A stretch of 64,000 nucleotides of DNA from Hemicordylus capensis (lineage: Eukaryota; Chordata; Lepidosauria; Squamata; Cordylidae), in contig NC_069662.1 in NCBI RefSeq assembly GCF_027244095.1, positions 57,684,001 through 57,748,000 of the forward strand, read 5' to 3'. The stretch's first letter is position 1. Each line of letters opens with the position of its first letter. This document shows, piece after piece, positions 22,126-35,500 of the stretch. Under the pieces are notes generated by a model that saw only the letters and a list, made by a program, of their open reading frames with translations, ran no database searches and was not told the DNA's origin. A program made the position numbers and the translations under genes.

Positions 22126-22661
22126 CCCCAATTATTTATAAATATTTTCATATTTTCATATTATTTTTCATATTGTATTTTATTGTATTTTACCGTCTGC
22201 AGACAGATATGTATTTCTGAAATAAATATTTGAGTCAGGGAAAATTATATTGGGAGCACTTTATGCCTAAACACAGAATTCAAAATCCAATTAAAAGACA
22301 GAGCTGGTTCAGATGAACCTCAGTCCAGCAGCACCCCTTCTACATGTGATAAGACTGGAGCCTTGTCACGAATGTAGCCACCTCTAGGTCATTCAAGGAT
22401 ATACAGACATGTTCTCCACATCCTTTACTCAGGTATAAATGGTGATCATCTGAATGTTTAAACAGGGTTTTGCAGCGTGTGTGGAGGGGTGATATGGAAG
22501 AGTACGTGCTTTAGAATCCAAGGGAAAGTGTGGTATGCAAGGACAAGGCAGTCAAGTGGAAGCAGGAATATTGAATGAACGAGAGATGATTAGCTTATCC
22601 CACGCACAGCATTTGCACCCTAGGATTTTATTGTCCCAGAGTGCAGAGGGGCAGTTAGGAT
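22126..22661. other. AT-rich unassigned sequence
   Basis: No feature recognised apart from TATT-rich text at 22136-22190. Confidence 0.35.
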
Positions 22662-23073
22662 GAGGGATGCGCACGGAACCGTGGCGGGGCAGTTCAAAGG
22701 CGGCAGGGGTGCCGCTTTAAGAGTGGGGGAGGGTGCCCTTACCCTTCCTGCCACTTCCCTCCGCCGGCGTCCTTTGTTTAGAAAGCTAATCGAGGCGGCA
22801 GCATACCTCCCTGCCACCCCGTTGGCCGGATATGGCTGGAAGTCCCTGACCCTCCTGCACACGTGGGCGTGTGTGCATGCTGGTGCGTGCAGGCACATCA
22901 GGGATGTCTGGCCAACGGGGGCAATGGGGTGGCAGGGAGATGCGCTGCTGCCCCGATGAGCTTTCTAAGCAAACTGCTCCGGCAGGAGGAAGTGGCGGGA
23001 GGGGTAAGTGTACCCTTCCCCACTCTTAAAGTGGCACCCCTGCAGCCTTTGAACTGTTACCTGTGAATCTAAG
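22662..23073. mobile_element. hAT fold-back MITE, right end lost at the L1 insertion
   Basis: The left end GAGGGATGCGCACGGAACC matches the ends of 3128-3578. The left arm (CAGTTCAAAGGCGGCAGGGGTGCC) pairs with GGCACCCCTGCAGCCTTTGAACTG near 23034-23057. The expected right terminus is absent both before and after the L1, so it was lost at or before that insertion. Confidence 0.75.
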
Positions 23074-26000
23074 GATAGATATGGTCTGGACATCTAAGGC
23101 TATTACACCCTGTATGAAAAGAATGGATATTTTGCCTAGGACTTTTTCAGACCATAATCCAATTTGTTTTACATGGAAGAAGAAAGGAATGATTTCATTT
23201 CGTTGGAGATTGAATGAATACCTCTTGAAAAAATCAGATGTTGTGGAGAAAGCCAAAAAGAAGTTAAAGGATTATTTTGAATTGAATTTAAATCAAGGAA
23301 TGGACAATAAAATAATCTGGGATGCAAGTAAAGCGGTTATGAGAGGTTTTTCCATACAGCAAAAGGCATATTTTAAAAAGCAAAGAGGATTGAAAAAAGA
23401 GACACTATTGATGCAGATCTCCAAAAAAGAAAGGGAACTATTATGGTCCAAAGATAAGAAGACAGTTACTCAAGCTATCAAAATGTTACAACAACAACTT
23501 TCTATGTTAGTAGCAAATGAACTTGCACGGAATTTGAAGTATGTTAAGCAAAGGACATTTGAGTTCGCAAACAAACCAGGCAAGTTGTTAGCTTGGAAAA
23601 TTAGATCTGCGGGGGGGGGGGGATATTACATATCCAAAATACTTACAAAAAATGGGCTCTCTTATGATGGAAAGGAAATAAGAGCTGAATTTTACAAATA
23701 TTATTCAGAACTATACAAAGGCAAAATAGCTGAAGACCAAAAAATTGAGCAGTTTCTTAGGACCAAAAACATTCCAAAACTCTCTAAGGAACAAATAGAA
23801 ATTAGGAATGCTCCGATAACAATCATGGAAATAACAGAAGCAATAAATTAAAGTAAGCCCAACAAGGCCCCAGGTCCTGATAGATTGACAGCTTTGTACT
23901 ACAAGTCATTTAAAGATCAAATTTTACAGCCTTTTCAATGGACTATGAATGATATTTTACAAAAAAGGATTATGCTGGATTCGTGGAAGTATGCAAATAT
24001 TGCAGTAATCCCAAAACCAGATCAAGACTTAACGTTAGTCAAAAATTATAGACCAATCTCACTTTTAAATAATGATTACAAACTTTTTGCTGCCATTCTG
24101 GCAAGAAGAATGAAGGTTATATTAAGACATTTTATTCATGAAGATCAAGCTGGCTTCTTGCCAAAGAGACAATTGAGAGATAATGTGAGAACAGTCCTGA
24201 ATGTATTGGAGTATTATGAAAAACATAATGATAAACAGATGGCGATGATTTTTCTGGATGCAGAGAAAGCTTTGGATAATGTTTTGTGGCAATTTATGTG
24301 GAGATTATTAGATGCAATGGGTGTTGGCAGTAACTTTATTAGGGCAATTAAGACAATTTATTCGGAGCAGTATGCTAAGATTATTGTTAATGGGGAATTA
24401 TCAGACAACTGTGAAATACAAAAAGGGACTAGACAAGGATGTCCACTTTCCCCATTGCTTTTTATATTGGTTCTAGAAGTGCTTTGTAGAAGTATTAGAA
24501 AAGATGATAAACTACATGGCCCCAAAATTGGGAAACAAGATTACAAGTTGAGAGCCTTTGCGGATGATGTTGTGTTTTTTTTAGAAAATCCAGTGGATAA
24601 GATTGGAAGACTCTTAGATAAAATACAACAATTTGGCCAGTTGGCTGGATTTTATATAAACAAGGCCAAAACTAAGGTTCTGACTAAAAATATGGATCAG
24701 AAATCTAAGGACAGATTCTCTGAAATAAGTGAGTTGAAAGTGGAGAAGAAAATCAAATACTTGGGGGTCTGGTTAACAAATAATAATTCTTTGTTGTTTA
24801 CAAATAATTATGTTAAAATATGGAATACAGTGAAAATTGATTTACAAAGATGGTCTAAATTGAATTTGTCTTTAATGGGAAGAATCTCAGTGGTGAAAAT
24901 GAATGTCTTGCCTAAAATGTTATTTCTTTTTCAGACTATTCCTATAATTAACACTCTAACTTGTTTTAAGCAATGGCAGAAGGATATAACTAAGTTTGTT
25001 TGGCAAGGGAAAAGACCAAGAATTAATTTTAAGAATCTAACAGATGCAAAGGAAAGAGGTGGTCTTACCTTGCCGGACTTAAGGTTGTATTTTGATGCTG
25101 TTTGTTTGACGTGGCTAAAAGAATGGATAACATTAAGAAACCCTAGAATACTTGATTTGGAAGGATGTGATAGAAGGTTTGGACAGCATGCGTATCTGTG
25201 GTATGAAAAAAGCAAAATACATAAAGATTTTTTGAACCATTATGTAAGAAGGAGCTTAATGAGGGTGTGTCTGAAATATAAAAATTGGTTGGAACCTAAA
25301 ACTCTGTTATGGATATCTCCGATTGAAGCTTTATCACGTAAAGAAGTAAATATGCAATTGCATTGGGGTACCTATAGGGATTTGTTATATTTTTAGGAAA
25401 AGGACTGTAAGTTAAAAAGTTTAACTGAAATACAAAATTTGGTTAGAGATTGGTTTCATTATCATCAGTTAAATGAAATATATAAGAAGGATTTTAAAGT
25501 TGGATTTGAGGATCAGATTTCAAGCTTTGAGAAGGAATTATGTGAAAATGATGAAAAATTAGTTTCTAAAATGTATCAACTTCTACTTCTGGAAGAGACA
25601 AGAGAGGAAGCGGTTAAAACGACCATGATAAAGTGGGCTCAAGATGTGGGTCATAATATAGAAATGGCAGCCTGGGAAAAATTATGGAAAACCGATTTAA
25701 AGTTTACTGCATGTTATGCTTTAAAAGAAAATTATTACAAAATGATGTATAGATGGTATCTGACACCAAAAAAATTGGCATTAATGTATAAAAATGTTTC
25801 AAACAAATGTTGGAAGTGTCGACATTCTGAAGGCACTTTTTTTCATATGTGGTGGACCTGTGGGAAGGCTAAAGCCTATTGGGATATGATATATAATGAG
25901 TTAAAGAAAATATTTAAAATGACATTTCCTAAGAAGCCAGAATCCTTCCTGCTGGGAATAACACAAGGTGTAATTTCTACAACGAATATAACATTTTTTA

Positions 26001-26438
26001 TGTACGCTTCTACGGCGGTCAGAATTATATATGCACAGAAATGGAAGAGTAATGAACTGCCTTCAAAAGAAGAGTGGCTGATAAAAATTTTGGAATATGC
26101 GGAGATGGCAAAACTTACACTGATAAGAGACCAAAATTTGGAATGCTTTAAAGAAGATTGGAAACCATTCTTGTTGTATCTAAAGAACTATTTTCCTACT
26201 ATGGACTTTACAGCAGGGTTTGAAATTTAGTAAAAAACCGCAGGTTGGGTAGATTAACTGTGTTTGTAAGGGTTTAAATTTATGTTTTGAATTACTATTA
26301 TAGCAAGGGCAAACTTTATAGCTGATGATTCACGAAGAGATGTGTGCGGGAAGTCCATCTTTGTGTATTTGTGTATGAATGACAATATTACTATTGTTAA
26401 AATCAATAAAAATTGAATTTGCAAAAAAAAAAAAAAAA
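23074..26438 (+). mobile_element. 5'-truncated L1 LINE (3.4 kb) with near-intact ORF2 remainder
   Basis: Target duplication GAATCTAAG at 23065-23073 and 26439-26447; a polyadenylation signal AATAAA (26404) and an A-tail (26423-26438). One reading frame (frame 2) covers the end of the endonuclease (FSDHNPICF), the full reverse transcriptase and the C-terminal part. RT blocks visible include KNYRPISLLN, EDQAGFLPKRQ, IFLDAEKALDNV, GTRQGCPLSPLLF and AFADDVVFF. The C-terminal Cys/His knuckle follows near 25805-25860 (CWKCRHSEGTFFHMWWTC). Only two in-frame stops interrupt it (23849-23851 and 25394-25396), with no frameshift that I can see. In the first active-site block the usual F.D is L.D. ORF1 and most of the endonuclease are missing. 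The copy is dead but young. Confidence 0.93.
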
Positions 26439-26447
26439 GAATCTAAG

Positions 26448-28235
26448 CATTTCAATTGATCTCTATGTATTGATCCTAGGGTATATAGTTAACGGAGAAC
26501 TGAGCTCTTGCTACACCATTTTGATGGTAGCTGAAAAGAGTCCCCTCCATCTTGTATTCCTGAACGTATGTCAGTGGGAAAGAATCTGCTTAGTATGCTT
26601 TGGTTCTCATACTGAGGAGCCGGGTAGAAGGACCACTGGACAGCTCACACACCCCCACGGCCATCTGCTCGGCTGCGCAGCGGCTGGAATTGGAATAACT
26701 TTTTTAAAAAACATGGAGCTTTGCAGCGGAGGGTGGGGGGAATTCCTCAAGTCGCGGACCGGCACTCAACTCGTCGTGGACCGGAACCGGTTCGCGGACC
26801 GGCCATTGAGAAACTGTGCCCTACATAGCCACTTTCTTAACTCTGCAGCATTCAATAAAGCTTCTCGGAACTATAAAGTTTTCTCCTCCTTGGTGTGTAC
26901 AAAATTGGCTATCATCTACCAAGTAGATAGTAACCCGTTAGTTAACACCGCCACGGTTCTTAACTACCCCTCTACATGCATTCCAAATATTAAAGTACCC
27001 ACCCACCCCCCACAAACACACACAATTTGTGGAACAAATGCTGGGCTGAGGAGATGTATGAACTTTCATCTCTGTTGTGGGGTGGACTTGGGTGAATTAT
27101 TCTCCAAATCATCTGTAATGTATGGTCATTTGTTCATGCTGATCGTAGCAGGAATTGCTGGGCAAAGGAAACCTAGGAGAACCTTTTCTGTGCTGGACTG
27201 GAGACACTGATGTTTTCGGGGATGGGGAGAGGAAGGGAGGGAGGGAGGGAGGGGTGTTAGTAGGAACTGTATATACCATCAGAGACTACACTGCCACCGC
27301 TTCACTTACCTCAATCTGCTCAAGAAAGAAGCTGCTCCATTGACACAACATATTATGCTATAAAATTCTGTCTATGCTGCCGGATATATCAAGTTCAGAT
27401 GAAGAAACATGTCGTGCAATCATTCATTTGAGAATGAGATGCAAAATCCAGCTGTCCTGTGAACAGGGGCATGGCAGATTGAAGAGGGCCCTGGCTAAAA
27501 AGTGAAGATGGGCCCCTGCCCCTACCCCTACCCCACCCCCCTCTTCTTCAGAGAGACATGAGTGGGAAAGCAAAGGACAAGCTGTCACCAAGGCCGGTGG
27601 GTCCCTCTCCCCCTGGGCTTCAGGGACCTTTGTCCCCCATTGTTCAATTGTAGCCACGCCCCATCTTGAGAATATTTTATTGAAAAAACAGGATAGAAAT
27701 CATGCTTCTAGACAAAGACCTTTAGCTACACTAAATATGTCTGTGTTGGATGTCTGCCTTACACTTGAAACATCTCTTCATTTATGGATTCCTTCCCACC
27801 AAAACACTAAACACACTTCTTTTTTAAAAAAGTTTGTAGAACTCCAGATTTTTAAAAAATCTTTGTCAGGCTGAACTGCAAAACTAGGAAACACTTCATA
27901 AAATGGCAGCCTGTCAATCAAACGCAAAAAAGAAGCAAGAGGTTACTGAAAGGAGAAATAAATGGAAGAGCAGCATTGAACCCAGGTTAAAAAAATTCAA
28001 CAAGATTTTTTTTTAAAAAAAGATTGGTCGGGGTGGGGAGAGAGATTAAATTACATTCCTTCATCTTATCTGACACACTCTAGTTGGTGTATGAATTGTT
28101 TAAGACAGTGCCTCCTTAGAACAAGGAAAGTGGCTATTCTAGGCCCCCATTGTGAAGGTTCCTTTTCAACTGCAAGCAACACAGACAGGGCAGCTGTGGC
28201 ACTATAGAGGAAGGAGGTTACGGCGTTCAGGAAGT
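26448..28235. other. unassigned, with two decayed hAT-type pieces
   Basis: About 26740-26822 ends GCGGACCGGCCATTGAGAAACTG, like the 3' end of a hAT-type element. 27464-27663 starts CAGGGGCATGGCAGATTGAA and ends TTCAATTGTAGCCACGCCCC, a MITE-like inverted pair of the CAGGGGYGTGGC type. The rest, including an open frame near 26413-27210, shows no conserved motif and I do not call a gene. Confidence 0.4.
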
Positions 28236-28268
28236 GACAGCAGGAGGAGGAGGAGGAGGAGGAGGAGA
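28236..28268. repeat. (AGG)n microsatellite
   Basis: GGA/AGG trinucleotide run. Confidence 0.9.
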
Positions 28269-29129
28269 GAAAGAAAACAGGAGGAATCCACTAGCTCTTG
28301 GAGGCAGTTCTGAAGGAATGCAGCGTATTACTTTCTTCAATGACTGAAAGACTTAACCCTAAGTGCGTCCAAGTTTTATTGATGGTTGGTTTGAATTTGT
28401 TTTATATGATGGATAGTTGGGTTTTAATTGCACACTGCCCAGAGATTTTATGTAGTGTGGTATATACATATGATAAATTAATAAAGAAAGTTCTGGAACC
28501 CTGTAGACTTCTATCAAAAGGAACAGTCATCTGCTCTCGCTAAATGAGTGGCAATGGTTCTTGGTATGCTAGCCATATCTGTAATCATGGGGGAAGTTAA
28601 CATCTCAAGAGCCTAGAACTCTTAATGCGTAAGCAGAACCCTTTGCTACTGTGTTGGGTTTTTTTTAGAGATGACCCTCGGGGTTCTGTTCTCACCTATA
28701 GACGTGACTACAGAAATGGCAAATAACGGAACCTTACCCCTATGGGAATCTAGAAGCAGCCACCAACCTGCTCTACGTTGCCTCCTGGTGGGCACATGAT
28801 AGCACTGCCACACTCTGGAAAGAGCAGAGGACAAAGCCCGTGGGGGGGGAGGGGGAGGGGGGAGAAAGCAAACCGATGTGTGTCCCCGCAGGTGTGAATG
28901 GGTGTCAAGATGGCACTGAAGGAAGGAGTCCTTGTGTCTTGCAGAAACAGGAGCAGACCCCAGCCACAAAGGTGGCTGCTTGGATGAATGGCAGTGGATG
29001 GAGGTGGAGGTGTCTTTTCTGAGGGGCCTGCGGTTGTGGTGTCGCTTGAAACAGGGTGGGGGAAGAGAGCCCTCTGATTTCTCAGACAAACAGATAGAAG
29101 AACGTGAAGGGTGAGGTTTGAAAGAACCA
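28269..29129. other. unassigned sequence
   Basis: No recognised exon or repeat. Overlapping frames at 28646-29188 are low-complexity and lack motifs. Confidence 0.35.
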
Positions 29130-29410
29130 TTACTACTACTACTACTACTACTACTACTTATATTCCTCATTTTGACACAAGTTTCCAAAACAGTTTATGT
29201 AATAATAATAAAGAAAGGTAATAATAAGAAGAAAGAAAGAGTAATAATAAAGAAAGAAAGATGGATTCCCTGTCCCCAAAGGGCGCACAATCTAAAAAGA
29301 AAGATAAAATAGACACCAGCAACCATCACTGGAGGGTTACAGTGCAGGGGGTAGAAAGAGCCAAGTACTCCCCTCCCCTGCTCCATGAAGAGAATCCCCA
29401 CTTTGTCCTC
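29130..29410 (-). repeat. family A repeat with ACT/AAT-rich tail
   Basis: ATTCCCTGTCCCCAAAGGGCGCACAATCTAAAAAGA is the antisense of family A. An (ACT)n run at 29131-29158 and AATAATAAAG repeats lie on its tail side. Confidence 0.7.
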
Positions 29411-29480
29411 CACTTGGGATCCTCTTGCCCAGTTGGCAGGAGATGCCCCCAAGTCCTGAAGCAACCTCTAGGGGCAAGAG

Positions 29481-29580
29481 GACCAATGGCCATTGCTGAG
29501 GCTCGTGACACATCCTCTAGAGAGGCAAGAGGACAAGAGGACCAATGGCCATTGTTGAGGCTTATGACACATCCTCTTTC
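29481..29580 (+). repeat. two-unit direct repeat at the edge of arm A
   Basis: GAGGACCAATGGCCATTGYTGAGGCTYRTGACACATCCTCT occurs twice in a row, about 59 bp apart. Arm B has a single unit, and similarity between the arms begins inside the second unit. Confidence 0.8.
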
Positions 29581-29585
29581 ATGAC

Positions 29586-29946
29586 ACCTCTGGGGCTCAG
29601 CTGCTCTTTGTGGGTGAGTTAGGCGAGGAGGGAGGAGGCGAGGTGGAGAGGAGCTGGAGAGATAGAGAGGAAAGAGAGTACTAGAGTTCGTTTCTGTTTT
29701 TCAAATTTATTTATTTATTTATCCATCTATTTATCCATCTATTTATTCATCCATTCATTTATTTATCTATTTATTTATTTATTCAGTGTGTACAGTTAGT
29801 GTTAGTGTTTGTTATTTTGTTGTTTGTTTCTTTGTTTGTTTGTTTGGGGTGGTTTTGGGAGGGGTCTAGGGGGGAGGGAGGGACAGTCAGCTTTTAGTTA
29901 CAGGAGGGATAGTTAGTCAGGAGGGAAGAGTTAGACAGGGAGGGAA
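29586..29946 (+). promoter_or_regulatory. conserved 5' flank of gene copy A
   Basis: Aligns with 60824-61185 of arm B, including GTGAGTTAGGCGAGGAGGGAGG and GGGAGGGACAGTCAGCTTTTAG. Simple repeats (TTTA/ATCT, then GTTT) lie at about 29700-29845. I see no clear TATA box or CpG island. Its role as promoter or 5' UTR is inferred from position only. Confidence 0.4.
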
Positions 29947-32499
29947 ATGGGGGAGAAGATGAGGAAAGACCTCCTCGCAATGTAAGTTGGATTTCATCAC
30001 AGCTTTGCCTGTCTCCCTCTGTTCCTGGGCCAGGTCTGACTAGAGTCCCCTGCCCACCCAATTAGGAAGGGCAACAGCTGTGAAGACACCTATTGTGATG
30101 TGCTCCACAGATGTCCCAATTCTAGGGGAGAATTTGAATCCACCCCTCATTTAGCTGGATGAGAACAGAGCTCAGAGAGGAGGTCTGGAGATGAGTGTTT
30201 TTTAAAGTCTAAAACAGCAAGGGGTTGTTTAAAATAAGTTACAAACTTAGATAGAAAGCCTGCACCCTGTACTAACTAGCTCATGGGGAGGGAGGCAGGG
30301 AGGGAAGGAGGGAAGGAAGGAAGGAAGGAGTGTACCAGGAGTGTCAGCCCATCAGATGAAACTCAGAGATGGACAAAGCGAGCGAACAAGGGGACAGTCC
30401 TACACTCTCTGCCTCTGTTCCTAATCTATGAGTGCTGAGAATCTATGCTTATGGAGTCACATTTCCAACATGGGTCCCATCAATCTATGGGCCCCATCAT
30501 CTCTCATCAAGTGTGAAGACGGTCAGATAAAATTCAATGTGGGGAGAGCTGGTCTACCAGTTGGTTTTCTGGGAGGACTAGTCTATTATTATTATTTCTT
30601 GTTTACACAGTCAGACAGGTGTTATTGACTGGTTTGTTTTATCCAGACATCGAGTCCTTCCCAAGGACCTGGGATGCCAGAATTTTATTGTCAATGGTTA
30701 TAGATATCGTTGCAGAATATAGGCTGTTCCCAGTAAAGCTGCTTTTTGTAATTGGCTGATGGTGATTTCTGTGGCCCCTATGGTGTTGAGGTGCTCTTCA
30801 AGGTCTTTTGGAACTGCACCCAGGGCGCCAATTACCACTGGGATGATTTTGTTCTTCTTCTGCCACAGCCTTTCGATTTCAATTTGTAGATCTTTGTATT
30901 TGGTGATTTTTTCTATTTCTTTTTCTTCTAGTCTGCTATCCCCTGGTATTGCTATGTCGATTATTTTGACTTGTTTTTCTTTCTTCTCGACTATAGTGAT
31001 ATCTGGTGTATTGTGTGGCAGATGTTTGTCTGTTTGTAGTCACAAGTCCCATGATATTTTTACATCTTCATTTTCTTCAACTTTCTCAATTTGATGGTCC
31101 CACCAATTCTTGGCTACAGGTAGCTTGTATTTTTTGCAGATGTTCCAGTGTATCATTCCTGCTACCTTGTCATGCCTTTGTTTGTAGTCAGTCTGTGCGA
31201 TCTTCTTACAACAGCTGATCAGGTGGTCCACGGTTTCATCTGCTTCTTTACAAAGGCGGCACTTGCTGTTTGTTGTGGATTTTTCGACTTTGGCTCTTAT
31301 TGCATTTGTTCTTAGTGCCTGTTCTTGTGCAGCCAGTATTAAACCCTCTGTTTCTTTCTTCAAGTTGCCATTCTTAAGCCATTGCCAGGTCTTGGTGATG
31401 TCTGATTTTCCACTTATATTGTGTAAATATTGACCATGCAGGGGCTTATTTCTCCATTTTTCTGCTCGGTTCTTGACTTGTTCTTTCTTGTAGGCCTGTT
31501 TTGTTTCATTGGTGTTGAATAGTTTCGTGTTCTTGACCATTTGAAGTGCATCTTCTTCACTGTCCCTTATATATTCTTCAAGGCCTCTTTTCTCCTCCTC
31601 TACTGTTTGATGGACTTGCAGCATTCCTCTTCCACCTGAGCTGCGAGGGAGGTAGAGCCTATCTACATCACTGCGGGGGTGCAGAGCATGATTGATGGTC
31701 ATGATTTTCCTGGTCTTACGATCTAGCGTCTCTAGCTCTGCCTGGGTCCAGTTTATTATTCCTGCAGTGTATCTAATAACAGGTATAGCCCAGGTGGTTT
31801 ATGGCTTGTATGATGTTCCCGCCATTGAGTTTGGACTTGAGGATTTTTCTGACTCTCCTGATGTATTCACTTCCAATTTTTCTTTTAACTTCAGTGTGTG
31901 CGATGTTATCAGCCTGGAGAATGCCCAAGTATTTGTAAGGTTCTTTCTCTTCCAGGTTCTTGATCTTGCTTCCATTGGGCAGTTCTATTCCTTCTGTTTT
32001 TGTTATTTTCCCTCTCTTCATTATTAATGCAGCACACTTGTCTAGTCCAAACTCCATTGCTATATCGCTACTGAATATACGGACAGGGTTTAGCAGTGAT
32101 TCGATTTCTGACTGGGACTTTCCATACAACTTCAGATCGTCCATGTACAGCAGATGGTTGATTTTACTGGATGTTTTAGACGTTTGGTATCCGAGGCTTG
32201 TTTTGTTTAGTATTTGTGAAAGTGGGGTCATGGCGATTAGAAACAATAGAGGGGATAGTGAGTCCCCTTGGAAAATGCCTCTTCTAATGCTAACCTGTCC
32301 AAGTGCCTCGCCATTGATTGTTAACCATGTACTCCACATGCTCATTGCTTTTTAAATAAATATCTGAATGTATTTGCTGACACCAGTTGTTTCTAAACAT
32401 TTTAGTATCCATGTGTGAGGCAATGAATCGAAGGCTTTCTTGTAGTCAATTCATGCAACACTTAGATTTGTTTTTCTTCTCTTGCAGTTTTCTAAAATC

Positions 32500-32543
<44 letters not shown>

Positions 32544-35500
32544 TCAATTTCTATACCGCCCTTCCAAAAATGGCTCAGGGCGGTTTACAAAGAGAAATAA
32601 CAAACAAATAAGATGGCTCCCTGTCCCCAAAGGGCTCACATTCTAAAAAGAAACATAAGACACACACCAGCTACAGTCACTGGAAGTACTGTGCTGAGGG
32701 TGGATAGGGCCAATTACTCTCCCCCTGCTAAATAACGAGAATCAACACGGTAAAAGGTGCCTCTTTGCCCAGTTAGTCTAACCATTAACCCAATTGGTAG
32801 ACCAGCTCTCCCCAGAAAAATGGTCCTTGACATAACACTGTTTTTCTGGGAAGACTTGCTCTACCAGTTGGGTTTAATGGGTAGACCAGCTCTCTGTGGT
32901 AAAACAGAATCGATTTGACAATGGAGTGCCAACTTCTAGTATGCAGTCCACACCCAGCAGCAGTGTCATCTCCACTTCCTAGTCCAGCAGCATGGTGTCC
33001 CTAGCAGCGCCAATGCAGCCGGCACACCAGTGTTAGTTGCACGTGAAAAGTGACTCCTGGCTAGGGCACTGGCCTTCACTTCATCTTGTGGCAGCATAGT
33101 CCCAAAACCCATCCCAAACATGATGCACGATGGTGCACCTCTGTCATGCCTCCCATTCTTGTCTTCTTTCTAAATAAAAGGTCCCAGTTGCCTCCACCTT
33201 TTCCCTTCCAGGAGGGAGCTGCACCCCTGAGCTCTTTCATGGTCCTTTTCTATACCTTTCAAAGCTCTAACATAAGCTTGGTGTGTTGGGTTGAGCAGAA
33301 CTGCACACAATGTCTCTGCACCAATGCGTTTTGGCAGCTGTCTCGACTTAATTCCTCAGCCAGAAAGAAGACAATGCAATAGCTGGAAACATATTAGGCT
33401 ACTTGTCTCGCTGCCCCGGCTGTTCTGCAATCCTTCCCTGTCCCATTGGCCCCCTCTCCTCCAAATGTCTGCTTAAAGGTCTCTTGCTCACCTTCTCTCC
33501 GCTCTCTTCTAGGTTACGAAGGGTCTGCAGCAGCTGCAGGGAGCTGTTTCAAGCCTCCCCCTCATGTGACTCCATCACGGGCAAGCCCCCCAGACGGAGG
33601 TTCTGGCAGAGGAGGAACCGGATTGAGCCCACTCTGGCTCCTCCTCCAACTGTGGCTCCTCCTCCAACTCTGGATCCTCCGCCAACTCTGGCTTCTCTGC
33701 CAACTCCGTCTTCTCCGGTTCCACAAGGGGGCTCCCAGGCATCTTCAGGAGTCACCATCGGTGAGGAGGTGCCCCAGGCTCCTGGGGAATGGTTGGGACT
33801 GGGGGTGACTGTTTGAGGAGGGTGGGATAGCTATTGCTTAGCAAACAGGCAGATTTGTGGACCTTCATTCAAAATTGATGGGCCTGAATGTCTTCTTCCC
33901 TTCCAGACTTCCAGAGCCCTGCAGCAGAGAAAATAAGAGAACGAGATCAGGTAGGGTATCATAGAGTAAAGGGCAGCCCTCCACAGAGCCCAGGTCATTT
34001 CTGTGAGAGGCATTTGCCCCATAGGGGATCTGGGAGCACCCACCCTCTGCTCTGATCCCTTTCCCAGTTCTGCTGCAGTCTCCCCGAGAAGCAGCAGAAT
34101 AATCCATGGAGGGGGTGGGTTCTCAAGAAAGGACTTGAAGCGACCCTCAAAGTAAGGGTGTCTGGTCCATTTCCAGGAAGTCACAGAGAAGTCCTTCCAT
34201 CACTAACAGCTCAATGCTTCTAATTTTCAGGTCATCCTCTGGTGGACAACCTTGCTGACTTCCATCGTGGAGAGAGTGCATGACGCTGAGTCCAGGTGGG
34301 AGTATCCAGTGGAATTCAGCAAGGTGATGGCTGTGAAAGCCGTTTTGGTGAGTGAGACGCAGCAGAGAATGGAAGAGAATGGCCAAGCGCAGGCTCAGTC
34401 TCAACCTGACCTCCAAGACTGTGTGTTTGCGGCATCATCTTGTTTGTTTCTTTGTTCTTCTATTTATTATTTCTCTGTGTAAACAACTTTGGAAACCTCT
34501 GTTGAAAAACAGTGTGAAAATGTTGTTGTTGGAGCGATCCCAATGAAGTCCATGGGTACTGATCAACTCTCCTCTGCTCTTTACCTTCTCCCAGGAGATA
34601 ATGGAGGATGTTACCGCACATCCTGACCCTGGCTCCTTCTTCAGGAAAACCCTGGACACCGTCACGGAGCTGAGGTAGACTCATAGTCATCAGGGATTAA
34701 ATCGGAGGGGTTTGTTTCAGGAAAGGGCAGTGGCAAACTAGACAAGATCTGTAACTGGATCTGCCCCTTTTAAAAAGATGACAATGAATTCTAAGGGGTT
34801 TTGTAAAATCTTCTTAAGTTATAAGGCTAGAGGCAGATAAGGCTAGAGGTAGCCTTATCTGCATCAGAGCCTCCCCAGGCGTGGATTGGTCATTTTTGAA
34901 AAAAGAGGAGAAACCGTCACAGACCAACCGTCTTGACACTGGCTTTGTTGCCCTGTTCCTCTTCTCTCCATGAGCTTCCCTTGGCTGAATCAACAGCCCT
35001 GCTCACACGATGAAATCTTATATTCCCCCCTCCCCCCTTCCAGCAAAATCAAGCTGCCGTTGCCCGAGGAGCTGCGGTCGGCAGTGCTGCACGTGGCGGT
35101 GTCCGGGGCCAACTACCTGGAGCCAGGGACCCAGGTAAGTTCTCATTGAGCTTTTTCCTCCTGCGGCACAGACTCCTGCTGCTTCTACTCCTGGGGTCCT
35201 TGCAATGGTTTGACTGCCTGCAGAGGTTCATCCTTACATTTCCGATCTTCCGGGATCATTGTGAGTAGCCTTTCCTATTTCCAAATAGCCTGGTTATTTC
35301 TCGTCCCAACTGGAATCAAACACGATACTGCCATAAGCATGAGTGCTTTTTCAGTATTGTGTTCTTAAGATGTGTTGTCTCTCATACTCATGCCTGATCT
35401 TCTCTCTTCCCCCTAGAATGAGACCTTTCAATCTCTTCAGAGAATGATTAGGGGATTTCTGGAGGAGGCCCCCTCGGTCCACAACTTGACCAGCATTTTG

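Noticed and set aside
26413-27210. 265-codon plus frame after the L1
   Set aside because: It begins in the L1 A-tail, shows no domain, and spans a decayed hAT end.
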